This document shows, piece by piece, positions 1 through 9,426 of a DNA stretch of 64,000 nt (its first letter is position 1; every line of letters begins with the position of its first letter). The notes under the pieces were generated by a model. The model did no database searches and was not told the origin of the DNA. It saw only the letters and a list, made by a program, of their open reading frames with translations. The translations under genes and the position numbers were made by a program. Origin of the DNA: Stigmatella ashevillena (GTDB lineage Bacteria > Myxococcota > Myxococcia > Myxococcales > Myxococcaceae); assembly GCF_028368975.1 (NCBI RefSeq), contig NZ_JAQNDM010000002.1:3218425-3282424 (forward strand), given 5' to 3'.

Positions 1-1
1 C

Positions 2-922
2 TTCAGCACCAGCGGCAGCTTCCCCCCTTTCGCCGTTCCGCCGCTGCCGGGAGAGCTCCACGTGGAGGGTGAAGATGGCCCGACCGGCTCTCAGGGCCGC
101 AATGCCCGAGACATGGCGGTCACCGTGATTGCGGTGGTCGGCGGTGAAGAGGACTTCTACGACGGCTCCGGCACCAACGGGATCGTCAATGGCAAGTGGG
201 ATCCCGGCGAGTGGTTCGTCGACCTGGGAGAGCCGCTGGTGGACCGCAACGACAACGGCAAGTGGGACCCGGGCGAGTTCTTCATCGACACCGAGCGCAT
301 CGACTGTGCCAACCCGAACGCTCCGGCGACCAAGAACGGTGCCTGGGACGGCCCCAACGGCTGCTGGGACAGCAACACCCAGATCTGGCGCCCCATCCAC
401 ATCGTCTACACGGGCCCCCTGTCCTCGGATCTCGCCCACCACCTGTGGCTGCCGGCTGGACAGCCGTACAACGTGCCCGTGGGCGCGACCGTTCCGATCC
501 AGTTCAGCTGGTCCGACTCCTACTTCAACCGGATGTCCTCGGACGGTGCGGGCTTCGTGGTCCGGCGGTCAGGCCAACGGGGCTCCGTCACCGTCGTGTC
601 GGATCCAGGAACTTTCGCCTACGGAGGATTCACGATTGACTACGAGAACCGGGAGGCCACCACCCAGTCGGACGGCAGCCTCGTCCTGGGCGAAATCTGC
701 AGCAGCGGAAAGCCCACCCCGCCGGATTCGTCGACCTCCCCCGTGAAGACCCGCTGCGTGCGTCACACCCAGTTCAAATTCCCGAGCGTTGTCGGCAATT
801 CGGGGACGATCAACCTGGTGGGTGCGAACACCGCGGGTGAGTCCAGCTCCACCATCGACCTGCAGGCGAACCACTCCTTCTCCTCGTCGATCATCACCCA
901 GTTCCCGGCCGTGTTTAAGTAA
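2..922 (+). CDS. Secreted/surface protein of unknown function, 5' truncated
   Basis: The frame is already open at base 2 with no start in view, so the N-terminus and any signal peptide lie left of the window; 306 residues are visible. Two near-identical acidic repeats reading NGKWDPGE lie at 188-211 and 254-277, with a degenerate third copy about 100 bp further on. Asp/Asn-Gly-rich repeats of this kind usually form calcium-binding loops in extracellular proteins, so surface exposure is inferred. The C-terminal half is Ser/Thr/Gly-rich and looks like a beta-sandwich with no recognisable catalytic motif. The gene ends just before a strong intrinsic terminator. No specific function can be assigned. 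Confidence 0.7.
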   Translation, partial: FSTSGSFPPFAVPPLPGELHVEGEDGPTGSQGRNARDMAVTVIAVVGGEEDFYDGSGTNGIVNGKWDPGEWFVDLGEPLVDRNDNGKWDPGEFFIDTERIDCANPNAPATKNGAWDGPNGCWDSNTQIWRPIHIVYTGPLSSDLAHHLWLPAGQPYNVPVGATVPIQFSWSDSYFNRMSSDGAGFVVRRSGQRGSVTVVSDPGTFAYGGFTIDYENREATTQSDGSLVLGEICSSGKPTPPDSSTSPVKTRCVRHTQFKFPSVVGNSGTINLVGANTAGESSSTIDLQANHSFSSSIITQFPAVFK

Positions 923-946
923 CGGGCTTTCTCACGGGACCTGAGA

Positions 947-978
947 GCCACCGCCCTCTTCCGGGCGGTGGCTTTTTT
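947..978 (+). terminator. Rho-independent terminator of the first gene
   Basis: A perfect 10-bp stem, GCCACCGCCC (947-956) pairing with GGGCGGTGGC (963-972) across a 6-nt loop, is followed directly by six T residues. It lies 24 bp after the stop of the plus-strand gene and before the convergent aldolase gene. Confidence 0.92.
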
Positions 979-1008
979 CTTGGGTGCGGTAGACGCCCCC
1001 AGGCCCTA

Positions 1009-1671
1009 CTACGGGGCGGGAGTCACCTTCTTGGGAACCTTCTCCCAGTCCGCCAGGAACTTCTTGATGCCCGCATCCGTGAGCGGGTGCTGGGCCAGCT
1101 GGTTGATGACGTTGAAGGGCAACGTCGCCACGTCGGCTCCCAGGCGCGCGGCCTGGAGCACGTGGATGGGGTGACGCACGCTGGCCACCAGCACCTGCGT
1201 GGTGAAGTCATAGTTCCGGTAGATCTCGATGACGTTGGAGATGAGCTCCATGCCATCCTCGGAGATGTCGTCCAGGCGCCCCACGAACGGGGAGACGTAG
1301 GTGGCGCCCGCCTTGGCGCACAGCAGGGCCTGGTTGGCGGAGAAGATCAGCGTCACGTTGGTGCGGATCCCCTCGGCGGTGAGGGCCTTGACGGCCTTCA
1401 TGCCCTCGGTGCCCATGGGGATCTTCACCACCACGTTGTCGTGGATCTTCGCCAGCGTGCGCCCCTCCTTGATGAGCTCCGGGGCCTCCAAGGAGACACA
1501 CTCGGCGCTGATGGGACCATCCACGATGGTGCAAATCTCCCGGATGGTCTCCTCCAACCCCCGGCCCACCTTGGCCAGCAGCGACGGGTTGGTCGTCACC
1601 CCGTCCACGCACCCCATGTCGTACGCCTTGCGAATCTCGCTGACATCCGCAGTATCGATGAAGAACTTCAT
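1009..1671 (-). CDS. fsa: Fructose-6-phosphate aldolase / transaldolase-like protein
   Basis: The protein has 220 residues, the length of the short FSA/TalC branch of class I transaldolases, against about 315 for classical transaldolase. It opens with MKFFIDTA (Asp6 is the conserved acidic residue), followed by the TTNPS motif at 26-30. The Schiff-base lysine lies in VVVKIPM (Lys83). The family forms or cleaves fructose 6-phosphate, or transfers dihydroxyacetone units, in the cytoplasm; FSA and transaldolase activity cannot be separated by reading alone. It is divergent from the arabinose-5-phosphate isomerase gene, and both act on pentose/hexose phosphates. Confidence 0.92.
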   Translation of the reverse strand: MKFFIDTADVSEIRKAYDMGCVDGVTTNPSLLAKVGRGLEETIREICTIVDGPISAECVSLEAPELIKEGRTLAKIHDNVVVKIPMGTEGMKAVKALTAEGIRTNVTLIFSANQALLCAKAGATYVSPFVGRLDDISEDGMELISNVIEIYRNYDFTTQVLVASVRHPIHVLQAARLGADVATLPFNVINQLAQHPLTDAGIKKFLADWEKVPKKVTPAP

Positions 1672-1812
1672 CTCTTCCTCCCCATGGGAAACCTGTGTGT
1701 GCAGGGTAAGCGTTTCAGCCCGAAGACCGGGCGTGCGAGCGCGTAACCGATGGTTTGCACTGCGTCAAGGGTGGCGGCCCCTGGCAGGCCAGGGGTAGAA
1801 GGACGGAGATCC

Positions 1813-2874
1813 ATGGCCCGCGCTCCCCGCTCCACCGCCAAGAAACCCCGTCTCCGTGCCCTGCCCTCTCCCCGGAGCATCCCCGCCGAGCCTCCTTTGG
1901 ACAACGCCGGGGCCCTTCTGCGCTATGCCCGGGAGGTGCTGGAGGCCGAGGCCCGCGCCATCCAAGGGCTGACCGGGCGGCTGGGGGACCCCTTCCTGCG
2001 GGCGGTGGCCCTGCTGCGCCAGTGTCAGGGCCAGGCGGTCGTGACGGGCATGGGCAAGGCGGGCCTCATTGGACAGAAGCTCTCGGCCACGCTGGCCTCC
2101 ACCGGCATCCGCTCCTTCTACCTTCACCCCGCCGAAGCGGTGCATGGAGACCTGGGCCGTGTGGGCCGGGGGGATGTCATCCTCGCGCTGTCCAACAGCG
2201 GCGCCACCGAGGAATTGCTGCGGCTGCTGCCCTCGTTCCGGAGGATGGAAACCCCCGTCATCGCCCTGACCGGAGAGGCGGACAGCCCCCTGGCGCGGGG
2301 CGCGGACGTCGTGCTGGACATGGGGCGCATGGAGGAGGCCTGCCCCATGGGGATGGTGCCCACCACGTCCACGGCCGCCCTGCACGCCCTGGGAGACGCC
2401 CTGGTGATGACGCTCATGCGCTCCCGCAGCTTCACCACGGAGCAGTATGCGCAGTTGCACCCCGGGGGAAAGATTGGCCGCTCCGTGCAGCGCGTCGCCG
2501 ACGTCATGCGCACAGGCCCCGCCAACCCGCTGGTGAAGGAGACGGCGAAGCTGTCCGACGCAGTGGGGGTGATGACCCAGACCCCCGGCCGCCCGGGAGC
2601 CACCAGCGTGGTGGACCGCCACGGCAAGCTGGTGGGCATCTTCACGGACGGAGATCTGCGCCGGTTGGTGGAGCAGGGACGCACGGACTTCACGGTGCCC
2701 ATGCGCGACGTCATGGGGCGGCGTCCCCGGTGCGTCAGCCCCGAGACGCTGGTGCTCACCGCCGCCGCGCAGATGCGCGAGTCCCGGGTGGACCAGCTTC
2801 CCGTGGTGGACGTGGAAGGACGCGCCGTGGGCCTGCTGGACGTGCAAGACCTGCTGGCCGCCCGGTTCCTGTGA
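1813..2874 (+). CDS. kdsD: Arabinose-5-phosphate isomerase (KpsF/GutQ family)
   Basis: This enzyme converts ribulose 5-phosphate to arabinose 5-phosphate, the first step towards KDO for lipopolysaccharide. The ATG at 1813 is chosen because GGACGGAG lies just upstream; an earlier in-frame start at 1750 would add 21 residues atypical of the family. The 353-residue product has a SIS domain (about 45-200) with GMGKAG at 79-84, SNSGATEE at 127-134 and HPGGKIG at 216-222. Two CBS domains follow (about 230-290 and 295-350). Domain order and length match KdsD. The N-terminal 25 residues are a basic, Pro-rich extension. The stop is followed by a GC-rich hairpin (2887-2910) without a T tract. Confidence 0.93.
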   Translation: MARAPRSTAKKPRLRALPSPRSIPAEPPLDNAGALLRYAREVLEAEARAIQGLTGRLGDPFLRAVALLRQCQGQAVVTGMGKAGLIGQKLSATLASTGIRSFYLHPAEAVHGDLGRVGRGDVILALSNSGATEELLRLLPSFRRMETPVIALTGEADSPLARGADVVLDMGRMEEACPMGMVPTTSTAALHALGDALVMTLMRSRSFTTEQYAQLHPGGKIGRSVQRVADVMRTGPANPLVKETAKLSDAVGVMTQTPGRPGATSVVDRHGKLVGIFTDGDLRRLVEQGRTDFTVPMRDVMGRRPRCVSPETLVLTAAAQMRESRVDQLPVVDVEGRAVGLLDVQDLLAARFL

Positions 2875-2935
2875 AGCCCGCAGGGCCCGGAGCGCGAGAC
2901 GCGGCTCCGGCCCCTGACGGCAACGCACCGGCGTC

Positions 2936-3631
2936 CTACTCCCGGCCGCTGCCGCCGTAGCCCTGGGCGCGGTCGAGCAGGTTCTCCCACTGGGCGCGCG
3001 CCTGGCGCTCCTGTTTCTGATCCTTCTCGACCTGCTTCTGCACGGAGGCCAACCGGCCCCGGGCGTCCGCGACGGACGAGTTGAAGTCGGCTTCGGAGAG
3101 CCCATCGGCACGGACATCTCCGCTCGCCTTCAGGGCCTTGTACTCGGCCAGGGAGAGCTCCGCGCTGGCCACCTCCGCCTCGCGCTCCCGGAGCTGCTTC
3201 ATCGTCTTCTTCGTCTCCACCACGTGCTCGCGCCAGGCCACCTGCGCCTTCGCGGCGTCCTGCATGCCTTGCGCGGCCTTCAAGGACGCTTGCGCTTCCC
3301 GGATGTGCTCCCGCTGGCCCTGGGCCTCGGCAGCTTTCACCGAAGCTTCCTCGGCCTCCTTGCGCATGCGGGCTGCCCCCTCCTCGCGGCGGACGACCTC
3401 CAGCGCGCGCTCCGCATCACGGATCTCCACGTCCGCCCGGACGATGGCGTCATTGGCCTGCATCCGCTCGGTCTGCGCCTGCCGGACGCCTCCCAGCTGA
3501 TCCTCGGGAACCCGCGCCAGCCACTCTTCCTTTATCCGACTGTTCGAGTGCCCCGCGCTGCATCCGCTCAAAGCCACCAAGGCACCGCCCGCGACCGCCA
3601 GCAGCGCCTTCCTCCAGTTCGTCCGGACCAT
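2936..3631 (-). CDS. Coiled-coil lipoprotein of unknown function
   Basis: This 231-residue protein has a basic N-terminus, a hydrophobic stretch and the lipobox LSGC (Cys24), so it should be a lipoprotein anchored in the envelope. Residues from about 45 to 225 are almost entirely Ala/Glu/Lys/Arg/Gln heptad-like sequence, predicting long coiled coils similar in look to periplasmic spacer lipoproteins. No catalytic motif is visible. It converges on kdsD, and the next minus-strand gene upstream (mutual distance 130 bp) is a TPR protein. Confidence 0.8.
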   Translation of the reverse strand: MVRTNWRKALLAVAGGALVALSGCSAGHSNSRIKEEWLARVPEDQLGGVRQAQTERMQANDAIVRADVEIRDAERALEVVRREEGAARMRKEAEEASVKAAEAQGQREHIREAQASLKAAQGMQDAAKAQVAWREHVVETKKTMKQLREREAEVASAELSLAEYKALKASGDVRADGLSEADFNSSVADARGRLASVQKQVEKDQKQERQARAQWENLLDRAQGYGGSGRE

Positions 3632-3763
3632 GTTCCCCTCGTTCGCCGTTTCTCTGATTTCAGAGTAGGCACGCAGGGGAGGCCAGGCTGGGGTTGGAAT
3701 GTTGCCGTGTAGGACGAGGTCAGGCCGGCCTGCCCAGCAAGCGGACAGACGAGCCGGAAAAGC

Positions 3764-5134
3764 TCAGGGATTGGCCTTCGCCTGCAAGGTCGCCTTGTTG
3801 GGGTAGTCGGGCGCGGAGCTCAGCAGCTTCGTCCACAGCGCCTTGGCGCCGCGCTCGTCGCCCCGGGCCCGCAGCGTGTCGCCCAGCTTTTCCACCGCCG
3901 CGGCATCCGTGCCCACCGCGACGCCCCAGATGCGATCGGCCATGGGCCGACCCAGGCCGACCAGCGCCCACGCCATGCCCGCCTTGGCCCGGCCGTTGTC
4001 CGGCTGGAAGGGCACCACGCGGCGGTACGCGGCCAGCGCATCGTCATAGCGGCCGCGCGCCAGGTGCTCCTCGCCCTCCTCCACCAGCTTCGCCAAGCCT
4101 GCCTCCAGCTCCGGCGTGCGCTCGGTGTTCTGGACCGCGTCCACCATCTCCTGCGTCAGCGCGGGGGGCGCGTCCGGGCCCGGAGCCGCCCGGGGCGGCA
4201 TGGCCTCCATGGGCCGCTGCGCTACCGGCTGGGACAGGCGGACGCGGCGATCCTCCGCACGGGCCTGCTTCCACTTTTGCCGGCCTCCGGCCTTCGCCGT
4301 GTCCTCGGCGAACTGGCCCAGTTGCTTGGCCAGATCGGCCCGAGGCGAGTTGGGGTGCATCGCCAGGAAAGCCTCGAAGCCCTCGTGCGCGGTCTGCAGC
4401 GCCTTCACGTCCTCGCCCTTCGTCTCGTACAGCACCGCCGAGCGCGAGAAGAGCGCATCCTCGTGGGAAGGAGACACCTCCAGCACCCGCCCGTACACCG
4501 TCAGCGCGCCCTGCGAATCCCCCGTCAGGTACAGCGCATTGGCGCGCAGCACTTCCACCTCGAGCACCGGCGCCAGCGCTGCCTTCGCGCAGGCCGCGGC
4601 TCCCGCGGCGTCGCCCTGCTTCGCGCGCGCCTCGGCCACCTTGGCCATTTCCTCCACGGACGTGGTTTCGGAGAAGCCGCACTGGGCCTCCTCCACGCCA
4701 GGCACGGGCTTCTTTCCGAGCTTCTTGCGCTGCTCCAGGAAGAGCGCCCGCGTCTTCACCGCCTTTTCCTCGGCCTGGAGGAAGTACATCACCGAGTCCG
4801 CGTGCCGCCCGTTCGAGTAGTAGAGCTTGCCCAGCGACGAGGCGATCTCGAACGTCTTCTCCCGCGCGCGCAGCCCCTCGGTCGAGTCGAGCTGCTTCAA
4901 CAGCTCCTCGGCGGAAGGCGGGGCCCGCCCCGTGTCCGACATGGGAGGGTGTCCAGCGGGCAGCTCGCCCGGGGCCTTCGGGGCCGCGAAGGGGGGATGG
5001 CCCTCGGGCAGCGCGCCCGTGGGCGCCGCCGGTGAGGCCCCCGTGCCCGGAGGAACCGGCGGGTGGTTGGGCGGCAGGTTGGTGGGCTCCGCGGCGAGCA
5101 GGGCCGCGGTGGCGAAGGCGAGGGCAAGCGTCAT
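3764..5134 (-). CDS. TPR-repeat secreted or periplasmic protein
   Basis: The start at 5134 is chosen because its ATG overlaps the folK stop as ATGA and is followed at once by a signal-peptide-like segment (MTLALAFATAALLAAEP). The mature part begins with a Pro/Gly/His-rich stretch (about 20-75), then helical repeats with TPR spacing across roughly 80-440. The repeats include Ala/Gly/Tyr patterns such as YRRVVPFQPDNGRAKAGMAW near the C-terminus. It is probably a periplasmic scaffold. It is the last gene of the lysA-dapA-dapB-fah-folK run, so co-transcription is likely, though its link to lysine or folate synthesis is unclear. Confidence 0.78.
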   Translation of the reverse strand: MTLALAFATAALLAAEPTNLPPNHPPVPPGTGASPAAPTGALPEGHPPFAAPKAPGELPAGHPPMSDTGRAPPSAEELLKQLDSTEGLRAREKTFEIASSLGKLYYSNGRHADSVMYFLQAEEKAVKTRALFLEQRKKLGKKPVPGVEEAQCGFSETTSVEEMAKVAEARAKQGDAAGAAACAKAALAPVLEVEVLRANALYLTGDSQGALTVYGRVLEVSPSHEDALFSRSAVLYETKGEDVKALQTAHEGFEAFLAMHPNSPRADLAKQLGQFAEDTAKAGGRQKWKQARAEDRRVRLSQPVAQRPMEAMPPRAAPGPDAPPALTQEMVDAVQNTERTPELEAGLAKLVEEGEEHLARGRYDDALAAYRRVVPFQPDNGRAKAGMAWALVGLGRPMADRIWGVAVGTDAAAVEKLGDTLRARGDERGAKALWTKLLSSAPDYPNKATLQAKANP

Positions 5135-5658
5135 GAGTCGTGTTCCAGAAAGCGGGCTTCGGGCCACTGGGTGGCCGAGCACCGGCGGACATCCTGCGGA
5201 GCGAGACGCAGGAGCAGTTCACTCACCGTCACCCCCAGCACGGGGTGCTTCAACTCGGGGGCCAGCTCGACCAGGGGTTCGAGGGCGAAGCGGCGCTTGT
5301 GCAACTCCAGGTGGGGCACCTGAAGGTTCGCGTCCGCCACCACCTCGGCCCCCCAGAGGAGGATGTCGAGATCGATGGGGCGAGGCCCCCACCGGTTCCC
5401 ATCCCGGCGGCGCCCGAGATCATGCTCGATGCGCTGGAGGATGGTCAGCAGCCGCTGGGGAGACAAATCACAGTCCAGCGCGACCACGGCGTTGAGAAAG
5501 GGGGGCTGGGAAGGGCCTACCGGCGCACTCTCGAACAACGAGGAGTGCCGCAGGACGGCGACCGCGTCGATGCGCGAGAGCGCCTCCAGGGCCGCCACGA
5601 GGCGGCCTTCGCGGTCTCCTTCGTTGGACCCCAATCCCACATAAACGTTGGTGCTCAC
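5131..5658 (-). CDS. folK: 2-amino-4-hydroxy-6-hydroxymethyldihydropteridine pyrophosphokinase
   Basis: HPPK transfers pyrophosphate from ATP to hydroxymethyl-dihydropterin in folate synthesis. The 175-residue protein has GLGSNEGD at 8-15, the FLNAVV segment near 54-59, and the HPPK signature RWGPRPIDLDIL at 89-100, with Asp96 and Asp98 in the metal-binding positions. The length is normal. It overlaps the preceding fumarylacetoacetase-family gene and the following TPR gene by 4 bp each, so it is translationally coupled in a mixed lysine/folate operon. Confidence 0.95.
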   Translation of the reverse strand: MSTNVYVGLGSNEGDREGRLVAALEALSRIDAVAVLRHSSLFESAPVGPSQPPFLNAVVALDCDLSPQRLLTILQRIEHDLGRRRDGNRWGPRPIDLDILLWGAEVVADANLQVPHLELHKRRFALEPLVELAPELKHPVLGVTVSELLLRLAPQDVRRCSATQWPEARFLEHDS

Positions 5659-6428
5659 GGCTCCATCTCAACCGGGTTGGCCAGGGTCCCGATTCCCTCC
5701 AGTTCCACCTCCACCATATCCCCGGCCGCCAGCGCGCCCACCCCTGACGGGGTGCCCGTGCTCACCAGGTCTCCAGGCAGGAGCGTCATGATGTGGGAGA
5801 TGAAGGAGACCAGTTGGGCAGGGTTGAACACCATGTCGGAGGTGCGGCTGTCCTGACGCACCTGGCCATTCACCCGGCAGAGGATGCGCAGGTCCGCCGG
5901 GGAGAGCCCCGTCACGGCCCACGGCCCCACACAGGCGAAGGTGTCGTAGCTCTTGGCGCGGGTGTGCTGAACCTCGCGGCGCTGGATGTCGCGCGCCGTG
6001 ACGTCGTTGATACAGGTGAGCCCCCAGATGGCGCGGGCCGCGGTGGCCTCGTCCGCGTTCTTCAACCGCTCCCCGATGACGAGCCCCAGCTCCGCCTCGT
6101 AGTGCACCTCCTGGCTGGCCTTGGGCAGGCGAATGGGCGCGCGCGGCCCATTGAGGGCCGTGGAGGGCTTGATGAACAAGAGCGGCTCGCTGGGAACGGG
6201 CTTGCCCATCTCCTCGGCGTGCTTGCGGTAGTTCTGCCCGATGCACACCACCTTCGAGGCCTCGGAGGGCACCAGCAGCGTGAGCGAGGACAGCGAGCGC
6301 CGCAGCCCCGTCTCCTTGCCTCCGGCCCAGGGCGCGGCGGTGAGGACCACCACCTCCTGGCCCTCGATGCGGCCGGGGTGCGCACGTCCCTCGTGGAGGA
6401 AGCGGCAGTAGCGTGTGGGAGTCATCAT
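5655..6428 (-). CDS. Fumarylacetoacetate hydrolase (FAH) family protein
   Basis: The 257-residue protein has the single-domain FAH fold typical of small bacterial acylpyruvases, oxaloacetate decarboxylases and 2-hydroxyhepta-2,4-diene-1,7-dioate isomerases. Visible landmarks are [14 protein letters not shown] (about 61-74), the metal-ligand segment [27 protein letters not shown] and the C-terminal STGTPSGVG loop. Substrate cannot be read from sequence. It sits between dapB and folK with 4-bp overlaps on both sides, so it is made together with lysine-pathway enzymes. Clean-up of a reactive 2-oxo acid would be a reasonable but untested role. Confidence 0.88.
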   Translation of the reverse strand: MMTPTRYCRFLHEGRAHPGRIEGQEVVVLTAAPWAGGKETGLRRSLSSLTLLVPSEASKVVCIGQNYRKHAEEMGKPVPSEPLLFIKPSTALNGPRAPIRLPKASQEVHYEAELGLVIGERLKNADEATAARAIWGLTCINDVTARDIQRREVQHTRAKSYDTFACVGPWAVTGLSPADLRILCRVNGQVRQDSRTSDMVFNPAQLVSFISHIMTLLPGDLVSTGTPSGVGALAAGDMVEVELEGIGTLANPVEMEP

Positions 6429-7237
6429 GTCCTCTGAAGGCCGAGTACGTTGGCCATGTCATAGAGCCCCGGGCGCTGCCGCGCCACCCACTCGGCTGCC
6501 CGCAACGCCCCCTTGCCGAACTGATCCCGGCTGGTGGCCCGGTGGGTCAACTCGATGCGCTCTCCCTCACCAAAGAAGAAGACGGTGTGCTCGCCTACCA
6601 CGTCTCCTCCCCTAAGCGCCTGCACGCCAATCTCCCGTTCCGGGCGCGGTCCAATCCACCCCCGGCGCGCGAACGTCAGGTCCTCGCTGTTGCGCCCCAG
6701 CGACCCCGCCAGCACCTCCGCCAGCCGCAGCGCCGTGCCCGAGGGCGAGTCCTTCTTCATCCGGTGGTGCGTCTCCAGCACCTCCACGTCGAAGCCCTGG
6801 CCGAGCACGCGGGCCAGGTCCGCCGCCATCTGGATGACGACGTTGACGCCGATGGAGGTGTTGGGCGCCAGCACCACGGGAATGGACCGGGCGCATTCGA
6901 CCACCTGGTGGCGCGTGTCGGCGTTGAACCCGGTGGAGCCAATCACCATGGCCACGCCCTTGGCGGCGCACTGCCGGGCGTGCGCCACGCTCGCCTCCGC
7001 GCTGGTGAAGTCGATGACCACCTGGGCCCCTGCCTCCAGCGCCCGGTCCAGGTTGTCCACCACCGCCAGCCCGAGCGGCTCTCCCATGCGCGCCGCCAGC
7101 GCCGCATCCAACCCCACGACCGGACTGCCCTGCCGCGCCGTGGCCCCCACGATGGCGAAGTCCCGCGAACTCCGCGCCAGCCGCATCAGCGTGCTGCCCA
7201 TGCGTCCGGTGACTCCGGTGATGACTGTCCGCAGCAT
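6425..7237 (-). CDS. dapB: 4-hydroxy-tetrahydrodipicolinate reductase
   Basis: DapB reduces 4-hydroxy-tetrahydrodipicolinate with NAD(P)H in the diaminopimelate/lysine pathway. The start at 7237 gives the family-typical MLRTVITG opening and has GGTAGGGAG directly upstream; in-frame starts at 7252 and 7258 are also possible. The nucleotide-binding loop GVTGRMG is at 8-14. The catalytic signature [14 protein letters not shown] follows near 155-168, with His157 and Lys161 in the active positions. Length (270 aa) matches the family. It lies 48 bp after dapA and overlaps the FAH gene by 4 bp. Confidence 0.95.
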   Translation of the reverse strand: MLRTVITGVTGRMGSTLMRLARSSRDFAIVGATARQGSPVVGLDAALAARMGEPLGLAVVDNLDRALEAGAQVVIDFTSAEASVAHARQCAAKGVAMVIGSTGFNADTRHQVVECARSIPVVLAPNTSIGVNVVIQMAADLARVLGQGFDVEVLETHHRMKKDSPSGTALRLAEVLAGSLGRNSEDLTFARRGWIGPRPEREIGVQALRGGDVVGEHTVFFFGEGERIELTHRATSRDQFGKGALRAAEWVARQRPGLYDMANVLGLQRT

Positions 7238-7285
7238 GCTCCCTACCTTCATGTCCAAGTCCCCACCCAGGCCGGGGGGGGTTCG

Positions 7286-8167
7286 TTACAGCAGATTCAA
7301 CCGTCCCAGCTCTTCGCGCAACTTGGAGGCATGCGGCTCGGACAGCGGCATCAACGGCAGGCGGATTTCCGGGCCGAAGACGCCCATCAGGTGCAGCGCC
7401 CACTTCACCGGAATCGGATTGGACTCGGTGAAGAGCAACTTGTGCAGGGTGTTCATCTTGACCTGGAGCGCCCGCGCCACCGCCAGATCGCCCGCGCGCG
7501 CCGCCGCCACCAGGTCCGCCATCAGCCGGGGAGCCACGTTGGAAGACACCGAGATGACCCCCTTGCCACCACAGGCAATGAAGGGCATCACGGTAAAGTC
7601 ATCTCCCGACAGCAGGGCGAGCCGGTCTCCACACAGCTCCATCAGATCCACCGCGCGGGACATGGTGACCGAGGCTTCCTTGATGGCCACCACCTCGGGA
7701 AGCTCCGCCACCCGCGCCACGGTCTCCGGAAGCATGTCCACGCCCGTGCGACCGGGAACGTTGTAGGCGATGAGCGGGAAGCCAGGGTGCGCGCGGGCGA
7801 TGGCGCGGTAGTGCTCCACCAGCCCCGCTTGCGTCGGCTTGTTGTAGTAGGGCGTGACGATGAGCGCCCCATCCGCGCCCGCCTCACGCACGCGCTTCAC
7901 CGATTCCACCGTCTCCGCGGTGTTGTTGGAGCCCGCTCCGCCCACCACCAACACCCGCCCCTGCGCCGCCTCCACCGCCACCCGCACCGCGCGCCAACGC
8001 TCCTCGGGGGCCATGGTTGCTGCCTCGCCCGTGGTGCCCATGGGAACGATGCCGCTCGTTCCACCCGCGATCTGCCGCTCGATGAGTTCCCGGTAGGCCG
8101 CCTCGTCGAACCTTCCGTTCTGGAAGGGCGTGGCGAGCGCGGTCATAGACCCTTCAATCGTCTTCAT
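7286..8167 (-). CDS. dapA: 4-hydroxy-tetrahydrodipicolinate synthase
   Basis: DapA condenses pyruvate with aspartate semialdehyde. The 293-residue TIM-barrel protein carries GTTGE at 44-48, the catalytic tyrosines in TPYYNKP (Tyr108) and IAYNVPGRTG (Tyr135, Arg140), and the Schiff-base lysine in AIKEAS (Lys163), all at E. coli-like positions. Length is normal. It is 17 bp after lysA and precedes dapB in the same operon, so three lysine-pathway enzymes are co-expressed. Confidence 0.96.
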   Translation of the reverse strand: MKTIEGSMTALATPFQNGRFDEAAYRELIERQIAGGTSGIVPMGTTGEAATMAPEERWRAVRVAVEAAQGRVLVVGGAGSNNTAETVESVKRVREAGADGALIVTPYYNKPTQAGLVEHYRAIARAHPGFPLIAYNVPGRTGVDMLPETVARVAELPEVVAIKEASVTMSRAVDLMELCGDRLALLSGDDFTVMPFIACGGKGVISVSSNVAPRLMADLVAAARAGDLAVARALQVKMNTLHKLLFTESNPIPVKWALHLMGVFGPEIRLPLMPLSEPHASKLREELGRLNLL

Positions 8168-8184
8168 GTCCGCCGCTTATACGT

Positions 8185-9426
8185 TCAGGCCTGTTCACGA
8201 CGCCAGAGATCCTCTTCGCGCTCGCGCTCGCGCACTACCCGCCAGGCAGGGCCATCCACCAGCACCTCGGCCGGACGTAGCCGGGAGTTGTAAGTAGAAG
8301 CCATGCTCATGCCATACGCCCCCGCGCTCATCACCGCGAATAGCGCGCCCTGGGGAGGCAGCACCAGCGGCCGAGCACGGGCCAGCACGTCGGTGGACTC
8401 GCACACGGGGCCCACCACATCCACCTCGACGGCCTTGCCCCGCCGCTTCACCACCGGCAGCAAGGTGTGGTGCGCCTCGTAGAGCGCCGGGCGGATGAGA
8501 TCATTCATGCCCGCATCCACCACCACGAAGGTCTTCGCGGGCGTCTGCTTGCGGTACAGCACGCGCGTGAGCAGCACCCCGGCATTGCCCACCAGCGACC
8601 GGCCCGGCTCCAGGATGAGACGGGCCCCGGTGCCCTTCACCACCTCCAGCACGGTGCGGGCGTACTCCTGGGGTGAGGGCGGCGTCTCGTCCGCGTAGGT
8701 GATGCCCAGCCCTCCGCCGATGTCCAGGTACTCCAGCGGATGCCCCTGGGCCTTCAGCTCCGCGTAGAGCCCCGCGACCTTGGAGAGCGCCGCTTTCACT
8801 GGCGCCGTGCGGGTGAGCTGCGAGCCGATGTGGCAGTCCACGCCCAGGGCGCGCACGCCTTTCATCTTCCGGGCGCGGGCGTAGAGGGCCACCGCCTCCT
8901 CGAAGGGCACGCCGAACTTGGAGGTCTTCAGCCCCGTGGAGATGTAGCGGTGGGTGCGCGCGTCCACGTCCGGGTTGACGCGCAAACCGAAGGGAGCGCG
9001 GCGCCCTGCCTGCCGCCCCACGGCATCGAGCGCCTCCAACTCCTCGGCGCTCTCCACGTTGAACAGGAGGATGCCGGCGGCAAGCGCCCGGGCCATCTCC
9101 TCTTGCGTCTTGCCCACCCCGGCGAACACCGTCTTGCCCATGTCCCCCCGGGCCTGCCGCACCCGGGCCAGCTCACCGCCCGAGACGATGTCGAAGCCAC
9201 TGCCCATCCCAGCGAACAGGCCCAGCACGGCCAGGGTGCTGTTGGCCTTCACCGAGTAACAGATGAGGTGGGGGTGCTCGCCAAAGGCCTCGTCCAGCAC
9301 CTGGAAGTGCCCGGTGAGGGCGGCCTGGGAGTAGACGTAGGAGGGAGTGCCCACCGCCTCGGCGATGGCCCCCAGCGGGACGGACTCCGCGTGGAGCGCG
9401 CCCTTCTTGTACTGGAAGGAACTCAT
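8185..9426 (-). CDS. lysA: Diaminopimelate decarboxylase
   Basis: LysA decarboxylates meso-diaminopimelate to L-lysine using PLP. The start at 9426 overlaps the stop of the upstream LptM-like gene as ATGA and gives MSSFQYKKG, the usual type of LysA N-terminus. The product has 413 residues. PLP lysine is Lys60 in CYSVKANS; the HIGSQ motif, the glycine-rich DIGGGLGI phosphate loop, the EPGRSLVGNAG segment and the C-terminal CESTD substrate-binding motif are all present. It is the first enzyme gene in the lysA-dapA-dapB run. Confidence 0.95.
   Translation of the reverse strand: MSSFQYKKGALHAESVPLGAIAEAVGTPSYVYSQAALTGHFQVLDEAFGEHPHLICYSVKANSTLAVLGLFAGMGSGFDIVSGGELARVRQARGDMGKTVFAGVGKTQEEMARALAAGILLFNVESAEELEALDAVGRQAGRRAPFGLRVNPDVDARTHRYISTGLKTSKFGVPFEEAVALYARARKMKGVRALGVDCHIGSQLTRTAPVKAALSKVAGLYAELKAQGHPLEYLDIGGGLGITYADETPPSPQEYARTVLEVVKGTGARLILEPGRSLVGNAGVLLTRVLYRKQTPAKTFVVVDAGMNDLIRPALYEAHHTLLPVVKRRGKAVEVDVVGPVCESTDVLARARPLVLPPQGALFAVMSAGAYGMSMASTYNSRLRPAEVLVDGPAWRVVREREREEDLWRREQA

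Noticed and set aside
6413-8293. Long open frame of 626 codons antisense to dapB/dapA
   Set aside because: Mirror of real genes; composition is Arg/His/Gln-rich with no domain, and both antisense genes have full catalytic motifs.
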